The notes under the pieces are model-generated. The model worked only from the letters and a program-made list of their open reading frames with translations. It had not been told where the DNA came from and did not search any database. Positions 53,882 through 64,000 of a stretch of DNA of 64,000 nucleotides are shown piece by piece. The translations under genes were made by a program, and so were the position numbers. Origin of the DNA: Apostichopus japonicus. Lineage: Eukaryota > Echinodermata > Holothuroidea > Aspidochirotida > Stichopodidae. Where the stretch lies: the NCBI RefSeq assembly GCF_037975245.1, contig NC_092575.1, positions 28,731,341 through 28,795,340 on the forward strand, written 5' to 3'. Within the stretch, counting starts at the first letter, position 1. Every line of letters starts with the position of its first letter.

Positions 53882-54005
53882 TGGGCGTCAATCCAGGGGG
53901 GACGGGGGACACGTCCCCCCACATTTCGATGGGTGGTGGAAACAATATCAAATGCACCCCCCCCCCCCCACACACACACACACACATTTGGAAAAAAGAC
54001 TAATG
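53882..54005. repeat. Dispersed G/C-tract repeat next to the hAT remnant
   Basis: Begins CATGGGCGTCAATCCAGGGG, then GGACACGTCCCCCC, ACAATATCAAATGCACCCC and (CA)n. It is the relative of 18531-18640. It directly precedes the hAT coding remnant and may be part of the same decayed element or a separate insertion. Confidence 0.6.
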
Positions 54006-54019
54006 ATGTGGCTCTATTT

Positions 54020-54484
54020 GGTTAGGACTTACACATCTCAGGATTCATATCATCGAATATCACTCAATGTTGCTGAATGGAGAATTCCCCCAGATCTCGT
54101 GAGTTGGTACCCTGAGCTCTCCGACAATCTTAAGCTTAGTCTGCTTTTCTTTCGAGGCCAGTTCCAGTCGTCGTCGGTTGAAGGGAATAGACAAATATTC
54201 AAGTTGATGAATCCAGCGGTACGGGCTATGTTTGGTGAAGTCGAAGCTCTCTTGTGGTCCTCCTCGTCTCCTCCGCCAGTTCGACGGAAGCCGAGAGATA
54301 ATTAAGTGCTTTGAGGCGTTTGAAAACATGGCTACGGAGCACCATGACTCAACAGAAGCTGAACCATGTGATGGTGTGCCATATTCACCGCGAACGTCTA
54401 GCCCAGTTGAAGCCTGAGGAGTTAGCAGAGAAGTTCGTTGGTTCCTCGGATTACAGACGCCGCATCTTCGGTCGATTCCAGTAG
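54020..54484 (+). pseudogene. hAT-superfamily transposase C-terminal remnant
   Basis: The first part reads SWYPELSDN, MNPAVRAMFGEVEALL in one frame. The next frame continues STEAER, then SALRRLKTWLRSTMTQQKL, VCHIHRERL and LKPEELAEKF, ending FGRFQ and a natural stop at 54484. This is the C-terminal dimerisation block (hAT family C-terminal region) typical of ZMYM- or TTF-zinc-finger-type hAT transposases. It is broken by a frameshift just after EALL and by a TAA where the family has a serine (AER-x-FSALRR). The RNase H-like catalytic core is not seen upstream, so this is a 5'-truncated dead copy. It could have supplied ends for the nearby MITEs, but that is only inference. Confidence 0.9.
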
Positions 54485-54709
54485 AAAAATAGTGCGCTCC
54501 GTCATTATCATAAGAGACAGCACTTCATAGCTAGAGCCAAAACTTGTACATAGTTGTTGTTTAGTTGTAGATGGTGTTTCAAAGACGGTGCTTGTTCCAT
54601 AATATTGGGGAAATGAAATGGGGAGCATATTCCGTGGCAGCGCATCCCATGTTACCTTTTTGTTGAGTGATACCGGAGTTTACTCCACAGTGAGAACACT
54701 GGGTACACG

Positions 54710-55590
54710 CACTGCAGGGACGTCGCTAGAGGGGGGTGTGGTGTGGGGGTGTCTCACCCCCAAACTTAATAAAACTGACGAAAGTTGGATAATTTGAGTG
54801 CGACAGTCGGAATTTCCGACTGTCGCACTCTAGTTTATCTAGGCCTATTCATTTATTCCTGTGATTATGCATGACCTAAAAATTGAAAAATTTCGGTCAA
54901 AATTTACCTTGAATCTCGCGGTTGTTATACTCTACCGTACAAAACTTCGTATGATTTTGAATACTCCAATCAAAAAATGCCTAATAGAACTACCGTCATA
55001 GGCGTAGGAGCCCAATTTGATTTGGGGGAAGGGGGGGGGGGTTGTAACGACTTGCCCTAAAAATATAACCAAAATTGTTCGCGCGCGCGTTCCACATGTT
55101 AATGTGCATATCATATAGACATGCATCGATTTTTAAATCGCATGCAAATAACATACAATCATTTCCGTCTTATTACCCTTCCATATTGGTTAGAGTTATT
55201 TGGAAGTCGTGACAATTTTAATGGTAATAATAATATAAGTTTAACTACTGAAAAACACATTGCAAATTATCTTTCTTTCAGTAGGTGCCTGAAAAATTAT
55301 CAGCATTTTGCCCGACATTTCACAAAAATATTTGGTTGGGGTGGGGGCTAATAAATTTGTGACATAAGTGCCAGTGGGTACAAATGTATCGAAAAAAAAG
55401 TTCGGAACAAAAGTGCAGTCGCGAAAGATTGGTTGTCTGACACTGAGCGTATCGTAGACGAGTAGCGCGAGGGTGGGAGTACAAAGCAGCAGTCGGAATT
55501 TTCTGGCTTCAAAACCCATCCAGTTGGATTTTCAGCCACTACACGCTCCCCCCTCCCCCTCTCAATCATCAGGCCTTAGCTACGTTCCTG
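54710..55590. mobile_element. Non-autonomous hAT-like element, 881 bp, 8-bp target duplication
   Basis: GGTACACG flanks both sides (54702-54709 and 55591-55598). The left end reads CACTG then CAGGGACGTCGCTAG. The right end, read inward, is CAGGAACGTAGCTAAG, so five bases separate the left duplication from the matching terminus. The interior carries a 35-bp hairpin (54796) and a block at 55040-55145 that recurs at 60048-60160 in another element. There is no transposase. Confidence 0.75.
54796..54830. repeat. Perfect 17-bp hairpin with 1-nt loop
   Basis: GAGTGCGACAGTCGGAA, one T, then the exact reverse complement. It lies within the 54710 element, subterminal to the left end. Confidence 0.9.
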
Positions 55591-56152
55591 GGTACACGGT
55601 GTTTACATAGTACGCTCCGACCAGAATTCACCCGAACACCAGATGCAGATCCACTTAGCAACCGAGGTAACTTGCGTGAGTACTCCAACGAAAAACCACT
55701 GATTTATTTGGATGCCTTCATCACTTTAGCCACCACCCACATGGGACCTATTTTAAGTCTGACGATACATGCGCATGTGTCAGGTCCTGAAAACATAATT
55801 AAAGTGGTTTGTCTTGCCATCATTGTTTCAAATTTCATAGAAATGTATTCTCGTAGACCTAGCAAAACATTTAAACTGACTCAGTCCCGTTGGAAGTGTG
55901 TCACGGGTGGTATTAAAAGTCATTGGTGGTTTAACATGCTGGCGTATGACGACTTTTGGCCAAATTTGCGCTAAGCTCACTTTACGAACTCGGATCTGGG
56001 CTGTGCCTAATTAGTTAGTGGCGTATGAGGAAATGCACCAATTTTGTGGTACGGCTCTCAGGACGGCAAGTCGAGAAACTCACATGCAGTGGCGACGGAT
56101 AGCTTTCTTCGCCTATATGTCCGGGACATTTTGGGACATCGTTCCTACAGGC

Positions 56153-56471
56153 CAGGGGTGGGCAACTACGGCCCGCGGGCCACATGCGGCCCGCCAGTGA
56201 TATATTACATCATCACAAAAAACGAACTAGCTGCCTAGAATTTATCTGCACTTATGATGCTGTTAGGTAGGTCTATTATCACCATTAAATATCAATTGTA
56301 CTGTATTGACATTCTGTTTTTGTGAATACAGATTAGTACACAGACCTATTTCTTGAACGTCCTCGGAAGCAAAGGTTTGAAATCAACAGCAGGTCGTTGG
56401 TTAGGTGCGGCCCTGTCAATCTTTCGCCTCTAAAATCTGGCCCATTCATTCAAAAAGGTAGCCCACCCCTG
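56153..56471. mobile_element. hAT (Charlie-like) MITE, 319 bp
   Basis: The left end is CAGGGGTGGGCAACTACGGC and the right end, read inward, CAGGGGTGGGCTAC. Flanks CTACAGGC and CTATAGGC form an 8-bp target duplication with one change. The CCCGCGGGCCACATGCGGCC block after the left end is a hallmark of a widespread hAT family found in many animals. It has no coding capacity. Confidence 0.87.
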
Positions 56472-56814
56472 CTATAGGCCTATATCTGAGGCCCTGGGGT
56501 CATTCCTTGACCGACTTGGTGCAATATAATGTGCCCATTTCGAAGTAAATTTATTCACAGATTGTTAGTTGTCATGGGTTCGAACAATTGAGGGGTATTC
56601 TATCCTGAAACATATGGTAAAATGGGGCTGGGGTTCCAGTTCGCCGCATCATTTGTCAACTTGCACTGGGTTCTAATGTTCATGTCAATTGGAATCACTA
56701 ATAAAAGAAATAATCCACCAAAAATGAAGGTCGCATGAACTTTATTGCAGATTTCCTGAGTGACGAATTTGTAATCTTCACCCGAAATCACGCAACTAGA
56801 TGGCTGCTATCCAG

Positions 56815-56990
56815 CCTGGCAAGTGCCATCTCCAGCGATCTGGCAGGTATTGAAATCTGAAATTGTCTTGGTACGCTGCGCGCCAACCGATGGTGGCGCT
56901 CCGCTTAGATAGTACTTACGGCCGGAATACCCGAATCGATTACGTCCCGCCCCCCACGTTTCAAATCGGATTGACGCCCCTGCCTGGGAG
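56815..56990. mobile_element. Fragment with the shared module and a TIR-like right end
   Basis: The module runs from AAGTGCCATCTCCAGCGATC to GGTGGCGCTCCGCTTAGATA, followed by CCGCCCCCCACG and the terminus-like GGATTGACGCCCCTG near 56970-56984. I found no matching left end, so this is a truncated element. Confidence 0.6.
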
Positions 56991-57154
56991 GCCTAAAATT
57001 GCCACAATTGACCCAATGTTTGCACCACATTCATGCTCTTCAACATGCAAAACCCACAAAACCTGATCCTGATTGATAACAGATCAAAAAAGTGTTCTCC
57101 TGTTGCTTTTTTTTGGGCAATTTTCCTGAGTTAGGAGAACAATCGGGCGGATAG

Positions 57155-58510
57155 ATATATAGACTCTATAGACATACATACACACGTACATACATACATA
57201 CATACGCAGAGACAAATTGTGTCAGGTAACCCGGCATTCAACACATTAACCACTCTAAATGAGAAGAACTTGAGACGAAAGTGTTGTATAACATCTTTAT
57301 TTAAGCTGTGGCCACGAGTTACAGACATATCCAACTGAAATGGAAGGTCCGCAACGACGTAAATGCCATAGGTATACTTATAGGTCTCAATCATATCTCA
57401 CTAGAAACAGGAGATGGTGGGAAAAGGTTTCTTATTCATAGTCTATGTCTTTTAAACTAGGCCAAGTTTAGTGGCCCTCCTTTGAACAGCTTCTAGCATA
57501 TTCATATGCTTCACCCATTGCGGGTAGACGACTGCATTGCAGTAGTCAAGATAAGGTCTTATATGTGGCTTATACGGTATAATTAGTGACTCCTGGGTAA
57601 GCGTCGCGTATAGGACCGTCGGGTAAGGCCAAGTTATTAGTTGTTTTAATGACATGCTTTTCAGTATGGATAACAAATTTTAACTTATTGCCAACGACGA
57701 CTCCAAGATCATTTTCCTCAGAAACTGCTTCAAGAAGCGTATTATCCATATGGTAATCCAGCTGCATGATATTATGCCCTGGATGCATAACTTTGCATTT
57801 ATTCGCATTGAGAGACTTTGAATGTCACTTCAGGGGCCATTGTAGTCTTTCTGGTTAGAAATGGCCGGAAAAAGCTTGGCAAGATTAGGAAACAGTTGAA
57901 TGGTACAGTGAACAGCTTCGGGCATGTCATAAGTGAAAAGGATGAAGCGTAGTGGCCCAAATTACACTTCCCTGGGGACCTCCAGACTGTACTCCTTTTC
58001 ATTCAGATAATTCCCCATTCGTCCTCTCAAGACTACTCCAAAGAAAAACATTTTGGCTGAGTTAATACCAATAAAGGAAAGTATCTGTTGAAAGCATTTG
58101 CAACACCATGATTATCCAACTATGAAAGGCCATCGTAAGTAATTAAAGTTGGAAGTGAAGACTGGTTCTTCTTTTTACCTTTTACAAGAGTGATTATAAC
58201 ACACCATGCTTGCTTAAAAGAGGTTTGTCTCCGGGTTATATTCATTATCAGGTCAGTGGATTGTACTGACCTGATAATGCGTTGTTAAATACGAAGATGC
58301 GAAGAAAGTTTAGCTTTAAGTACAGCAGAGAGCTTCTCTTAGTTGAAATGGACAGCATGATGCCAGGTGTAATCCATGTAGGCTTGTCATGGACTTTTTC
58401 CTGGACATTTCCGATACCAGAGGAAAGTGAATATTATGTTCAGACTGTACAATATCAATGGAATCATTATAAGCTATATTAACATCAGTATTGTTATAAA
58501 TAGATGACAT
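57155..58510 (-). pseudogene. LINE reverse-transcriptase remnant (CR1/L2-like), internally deleted
   Basis: On the minus strand, in LINE ORF2 order: TWITPGIMLSIS, then VANAFNRYF of the linker before the polymerase, RGRMGNYLNEKEYS, GGPQGSV, DMPEAVHCTIQLF, then the catalytic box, NANKCKVMHPGH, ENDLGVVV, YLDYCNAVVYPQW, LEAVQRRATK, TRGHSL and FSFRVVNV. The early polymerase motifs are missing between linker and RGRMGN. The usual F-A-D-D box reads PNLA, several frameshifts occur, and the 3' end runs into a (CATA)n tract at about 57170-57205, as L2/CR1 relatives often do. It is dead. Its relation to the endonuclease remnant at 29878 is possible but unproved. Confidence 0.88.
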
Positions 58511-59191
58511 AGCCTATCATATTTAAATTATCTGGATTGTCAAATCTTACAAGAGGTCTATCTTATTCAGTATTACAGAACCATTCAATTATGCAAAAAC
58601 TAAGAATATAAATAAGTTACCGGAAAACATGTTGTTGTCTTCCATTAAAAAAAATTTGGTCACCTTAGTGTAGAATGCATCTACAATAACAGGATATCGA
58701 TAGGCTATAAGGTATAGGATGGCAATCGCCAAACTGCACTTTGAAACTCACGAAAACTTGCTCAGGAGACTGGAAAGTCTACGTCATTTAAGAGTGATAT
58801 TGAGAGATACATAAGTCAAGAGGTGAATGCCTTTAAAGTATTATTTTACTTACGATGTTTTTTCTATAAGAGATCCACAATCTCTTTAATCTAATCATAA
58901 TTCATAATTTAGGCTCCATATGCTGTTCAACAGTTTTGAAAATACCGTCTTTTTATTACAAGTCATATATATAGTGTGAGTATATATTCCCCTCAATGTA
59001 TTAGAGAGTAAATTTATGGTAATTTGCTGTTTAGATATCAACAGCCAATTTATTACCATCCTCGTTTGAGACATTTAAATGTTTCTCTGAAATTTCCCCA
59101 ATGACAACAATGGAACAATGTACAGATCCTCTAGGAAAATACTTTTGGAAACAGTTAGCAGGTTTTGGCAGGCTGAAGCTGAGGCTATACT
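58511..59191. other. Gene-free stretch
   Basis: No gene recognised. The upstream part of the LINE may continue a little above 58510, but I cannot follow its motifs. Confidence 0.5.
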
Positions 59192-61383
59192 CAGGTGCGT
59201 ATCCAGGGGGGGGCGTTGGGGGCGCGCGCCCCCCGGGTAAGAAAAAGAGAAGAGAAAAAAAGAGAAGAAAAAAGGAAAAAAGAGGGGAAAAAGAGGAGAA
59301 GGAGAGGAAGGAAGGTAAAAGAAAGAGAGAAAAAGGAGAAAAAGAGGGAGTAAAAACAAAACGCGAAGACACCGGGAAGAGAAAGAGGAACAGAGACATC
59401 ATTACAGTGCTGAAGGGTAGCCAGTGACGGATCAATGATTTCGTAAAAGTGTGACTCACCTTACCCCTTACACCGACAACTCCATTTTTTGACGTTTCCA
59501 TTTTCCTCTCTCACTAATGATCTATATATATAGTATATATGGTCTATCATAACGTGTGTGTAGAATTGTGCTATGAAACCAACTGTGGCTGGTCTCGAAC
59601 TCGACCGTGTCGTCGGGGAACATGACGCATTTTGGGATGGGGGCGACCGCCCCCCCCCCCCCCCATTCAGCATTTTTTTAAATGATATCGCTAAGTAATT
59701 TCAAAATAGAAAGTGCTTAGAGTGAACTTTCAAGGCCTGGGAAGTGTCATTTCCAGCGATCTGGGAGACATTTTCGGCCAAAATTTGCTTGTACGCTTCG
59801 CGCTAACAAATGGTCCTGGGTAGTGCCATTTCCAGCGATCTGGGAGGCATTTTCGGCCAAAATTTTCTTGTACGCTTCGCGCCAACCTACGGTGGCGCTA
59901 CGCTTAGATAATTTGCCTACAGGCTTCGCCCCTCCCTTGGCAAATTCCTCGCTACGCGCCCGGTGTTCGAATTTGTAACGCAAACAGCAGATATCACATC
60001 ATATCAGTGAGCATGAAAATGGCGTTCCAGGATGAAAAGCCTCAAAACTGTCCGACTTGCCTGAAAAAATAACCAAACATTTTCGCGCGTGAAGCGCGCG
60101 TTCAACGTGTTCATGTCAATATCATATGAGCAAGCATCGGTTATTACATCGCATGCCATCATGTACCGTACGGTCCGTTCAAATTGCGCAGTATACCGCG
60201 GGATGCTAATGTAAACAACGACATGTCTCATGTAGAAGCATGGAGGTCCAATTATGTCAAAACTCTCTTTTACATTAGTAATGGCGAATTAGGGCGAATT
60301 AGGGCCTGCACCCGAATTAGGGCGGAGCGTCCATATGGTCAGGGGGCGGATGTCCCCCCCCCCTGACGGACTCAAATGGACTGCTGGCTCCTTTTTCAGC
60401 TCTTTACCACTTTTTAATTATTCTAGATTATTGACTTTTTTATTGCGCTCTCATCTACTTATTGACATTTGTCACATTTTGTTGGTGTAATTTGGCGATG
60501 ACACATTATTCTTCGTTTATCTGCAAATTAGCCAGGCCCGGAAAGGGTCATTTCCTGCGATCTAGGGAGTATCTTTACTCAAAAATTTTCTGTACGCTAC
60601 GCGCCAACCAGTGGTGGCGCTCCGCTTAGATAGTGTCGAAAGCGCCCCTTCAGACCATTCTCGCCACTCCTGACCAATACCCCTAGCTCCGCCACTGCCG
60701 TCGCGCCTCCTACGCCTATGTGTGTAGTGTTCTGTTTCGGAAATATCTGCTATTTTTTCATTTCCTTCAACCAAGTTTTATAATAGCCGTTATAACAGGT
60801 TTTAATATTTGTACACCAATAAATTAACTGTGTCTGAATTTTCGAAAATTTCTGACCAACATTCTACATCACACTTCCCTCTACTCGTGCAATTTTGACC
60901 GGTCTGTTAGGGGTTGAAGGAAGTTTTTTCTATATTGGTTGTCCATAGATGAAATTTTGTACAAGATTATGGGTATGTTTTGAAGTGAGTTCATTCACGA
61001 GAAATGTGAATTTTCAAATTCTGAACAAATATGGGGCTTAAAACCTTGAAAAGTGGGGCTGACGGGTATTGTGGGCCGCGACGTAGAATCACCTACAAAA
61101 GCAAAGACCCACAGGAGATGCGATCAGGTCGAACATGTGTGCCGGGTTGACAATCTTCAAAAAGGTTATGGATGGAAAAAAAAAATTATTAGGAAATACT
61201 TGGTTCTCAGGCAAAAAGTGTACATCTGGTTGGTCATTTCAAGCCCGAGAAGTGCCGTTTCCGGTGATCTGGGGGGTTTCAAAACAAGAAATTTTCTTGT
61301 ACGCTGCGCGCCAACCGATGGTGGCGCTCCGCTTAGATAGTAATTCGCGCCCCCCGGGTTTGAAAATCCTGGATACGCGCCTG
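59192..61383. mobile_element. 2.2-kb TIR transposon, 5-bp target duplication, relative of the 6-kb element
   Basis: Ends are CAGGTGCGTATCCAGG and, inward from the right, CAGGCGCGTATCCAGG, flanked by ATACT on both sides (59187-59191 and 61384-61388). A G run, GGCGCGCGCCCC and a homopurine tract (59240-59400) follow the left end, as in the element at 35990. The remainder is colinear with 39800-41957. It contains several copies of the shared module (about 59736-59910 twice, 60535-60635, 61250-61345), some probably by nested insertion. No transposase frame. Confidence 0.88.
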
Positions 61384-61411
61384 ATACTGATGAATTTTAA
61401 TGGTCTGACAA

Positions 61412-62316
61412 CAGTGGCGGCGGAACCGGGGGCTTGGGGGGGCTCAGCCCCCCCCCAATGAAAAAAATTGAGGGTGCAAATGCATGATAAGCCCCCCCCC
61501 CCCCAATATTTACCAAGGCTCCGAAACGTGCATCTGCCCATTTTTCAATGCATACTTGTTGATCTGTCCGATGCACACGTATACTATTCAGGTGTAATAA
61601 TTTTAGTAAATGCTGGGAGGACCCTCGGCCCGTCCCCTGGCAATAGACCACATTGATTGTCTGTATCATAACCGGCCTCATCGAATATTAGTGTTTTAAA
61701 TAAGAGTGTATTAAGCTAAACGCTACACTCATCAAAATTTGCGTTTACACTATATACGAGTATACGCAAGGCGTGGAACATGGCTCTATGTTTAAACGCA
61801 ATCAATTATTTAACGAACAAAAACACAATATTAGCATTTCACCTGTGTATAGGGTATACATGCATTCGTGACAGTGCTTGGTTCATAGAAATTTGTTGGC
61901 AACTGTACATGGTTTTGGAATTACCCATTTGTTGACTTTCTGTTTTTTCTTATGACATTTATTTAATTATTGCATTTAATTGCAAGTAGTAATTTACTAC
62001 ACTCAAAAACGTCTTTGCGAGTATACATTACGAGTTATAGCTGCTCTCTTAAAACACCATCGTATATACAACTTACAATGTTTTTACAGATTTTAACGTG
62101 CAATCTGAGAAACTGCAGGCTTGAGACCCATATTTTAGGGCTAGGTATTCGCAGCATAAAACACTCGGGAAGTGCCGTTTCTGGCCATCTGGGGGTTTGA
62201 AAACCCCCAAAATTTTCTTGTACGCTCTGCGCCAACTGATGGTGGCGCTCCGCTTAGATAGTCTCCACACATTAGCCCCCCCCCCCCCCAATAATTTTCG
62301 CGTTCCGCCGCGCCTG
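61412..62316. mobile_element. Non-autonomous hAT element, 905 bp, 8-bp target duplication
   Basis: Perfect TCTGACAA repeats flank it (61404-61411 and 62317-62324). The left end is CAGTGGCGGCGGAAC and the right end, read inward, CAGGCGCGGCGGAAC. G and C tracts follow both ends. The module with AAGTGCCGTTTCTGGCCATC through GGTGGCGCTCCGCTTAGATA lies at 62165-62262. It sits 28 bp from the neighbouring 59192 element. No transposase frame. Confidence 0.88.
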
Positions 62317-62324
62317 TCTGACAA

Positions 62325-63686
62325 CGACGAAAGTTAACTTTGCTATGACGTCAACAGCCCAAAACTGGCGCTTGCCGAGAAGTTGGCAAAAAATCATTTC
62401 CATGACAATATCGTAAACTGAAGTTTTGATTCCTGGTCCGGGGTATCCCAGTTCGCTCCTTGACCTTATCTTTCAAATCAACGAAGCTATGTATCTTACT
62501 TATGTCATCTTTGACGTGTCTCTTCCTTAAATATGAGCAAGTGCTTGACAAAATTAAAACTTATCGTGATGTACCTATGCGACCCCTCCAACCCCCCCCC
62601 CTCCCCTCACCGCACACACAGTCATGTAGGCGTAAATGTGTGCCTACCGTTTCCGAACCATCTATTCAGAACGAGGGTTGGGATGAGGTCTGATTGCATT
62701 TAACAGAATTGGGTTGAGGTAGTCTTATTGCATTTGACAGAACTGTAGCAATCCAATACATAATATATATATAAATTACACACACAGCCTGCAACCGTCG
62801 GTAATTAGACACTAGTGTACAGTCAATACATGCAGCTACGGTCAATACCCACAACACAGTGTACGTAACAGCGATGGATATCTCAGGTCCAGATAAAAGA
62901 TAACAAGGTATCATGTTTCATTAATGTCTTTACTAACAACTTACCTTAAGACATAACACACAAGTACTACAGTGCATTCCTACCATCCCCAACCAATTGT
63001 ACTCCTTTACAGAGATGAATGTGATCACATGAGTATTCTTAGAAAATATAACATGTGTTACATCACAATACAAGGATAAGCCTGATACCACATGCCGATC
63101 CATAGGAGCAGCCCCAAAAGCCATAATCTGCCAACAGTTACAACTGGTTTAATAAATGCAGGGAGTTGTTCCATAACAACTCCCTGCTTAATGCCAGGAG
63201 CGATAACCCCTACATAATTCCCAGGGATTTAACTACCGCAATGGTTCCACACCGTCCACACAGAACTCCCATTGCTCAACAACTTTACAGTAACAGCGTT
63301 ACACTCTCCTCTACCTGAACTTCACCATATGCCCTCATATGGTACATGAAATATGAGATAAAACTACTTTAGACTGTAACGTTAGCAGATCAGACCTTTA
63401 GACCTGCCCCATAGATCACGGATAGGCCTTACCCAAATGACACTAGAATAAATTAAACCCACCCATGCTTACATTTTAACAATTATATTACTTACGGAAA
63501 CATACGGTTATTTGTTCTATTCATCCATACAGACACGTAGAACATAAACAATCCCGAATAAGAGTATTTGAACAAACGAGTCCATTGTAATATATTCCCC
63601 GCACAAATAAACATGGCAGATAGGTATGAAAACATATAAGGAACTTCAAGGTCACAATCCACGGGCATAACGGTCTGCCTCGGCTC
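62325..63686. other. Gene-free stretch
   Basis: No gene recognised. C-rich and (CA)n patches lie near 62590-62620. The dispersed hairpin is listed separately at 63158. Confidence 0.5.
63158..63187. repeat. Dispersed hairpin, copy 4
   Basis: GCAGGGAGTTGTT, a CCAT loop and AACAACTCCCTGC, perfect 13-bp arms. Same family as 32107, 34361 and 53244. Confidence 0.75.
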
Positions 63687-63829
63687 TCAAGGTGTCTCCG
63701 AAACTGGGCCATAAGCAGGAGGCAACCGTGGTGGTATTGGGGCTACAGGAGGCGCAACCCCACCAAAAGCTGGAGTATACTCTGGGGGCACGAAGAACTG
63801 ATTATAAGCTCCGCCGAATGTCTGCATAC
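63687..63829 (-). CDS. Possible terminal exon, proline-rich, unknown gene
   Basis: On the minus strand a plausible acceptor, TTTGTTGCATAG, is followed by a frame of 47 codons starting Met-Gln-Thr-Phe-Gly-Gly and ending Val-Ser-Glu-Thr-Pro before TGA. It is rich in Pro, Gly, Ala and Tyr (FVPPEYTPAFGG, IPPRLPPAYGPV), like a disordered cytoplasmic tail or the end of an RNA-binding or adaptor protein. The other two frames hit stops. Upstream exons would lie beyond the window. I do not recognise the family, and the composition could be chance. If real, it belongs to the next minus-strand gene. Confidence 0.3.
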
Positions 63830-64000
63830 CTATGCAACAAACAATTGCTGGAAGAGTTTATTCCTACTATATACGGTACAGAGATCTTTGTACAGCTCCC
63901 AAATTAAAAACTAAACATAGAATGTAACTCCAGCTACCGATTGGAGCTGGTTACTAACTCGGGTCGCTCCCGTCTGTTGCAACCCAGGTGAGCAACATCC

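Noticed and set aside
55672-55974. Frame of about 100 codons, open further upstream without an ATG
   Set aside because: No domain recognised. It overlaps the right end of a hAT-like element at its start. Could be decayed transposon coding, but I see no motif to support it.

Overview
The window is animal nuclear DNA: AT-rich, dense in microsatellites and minisatellites, packed with degraded transposons, and carrying one gene split by GT-AG introns. There are no bacterial-style operons. The deep-branching hAT-like elements, the non-LTR remnants and the style of the alpha-carbonic anhydrase suggest a marine invertebrate. An echinoderm such as a sea cucumber is a low-confidence guess, because nothing here fixes the species.

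The only gene I can reconstruct with confidence lies on the minus strand. It is a complete alpha-carbonic anhydrase of eight coding exons spread over 39 kb (47864 down to 8785). Joined, the exons give 306 residues with every catalytic residue in place, a signal peptide and a C-terminal hydrophobic tail of the GPI-anchor type. All phases agree and all seven introns start GT and end AG. The first exon is the least certain because intron 1 is 23 kb. A possible terminal exon of a second minus-strand gene lies at 63687-63829.

Layout. 1-8784: mostly featureless 3' flank with one 120-bp tandem array. 8785-24690: exons 8 to 2. Three of the introns here are mostly repeat: a 3-kb array of 33-35-bp units in intron 6, a 1.2-kb array of 14-bp units in intron 4, and in intron 2 a 1.94-kb fold-back element, a solo LTR sitting inside a (TA)n tract and a 32-bp minisatellite. 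24691-47818: intron 1, holding a 57-bp minisatellite, a hAT-type MITE, a LINE endonuclease remnant, a tandem segmental duplication with a MITE in only one copy, a 6-kb TIR element inserted in a tandem array, a 196-bp palindrome, long (TA)n and another duplication. 47865-53230: 5' flank, little recognisable. 53230-62316: a transposon cluster with a hAT transposase remnant, a LINE reverse-transcriptase remnant and four TIR elements, most with intact target-site duplications. 62317-64000: quiet flank.

I found no clearly new biological system. The observations most worth following are the fold-back element with nested palindromes and a 6-bp target duplication, the TIR elements of different families that share internal modules, and the intronic minisatellite that on the transcribed RNA repeats a strong 5' splice-site match dozens of times.
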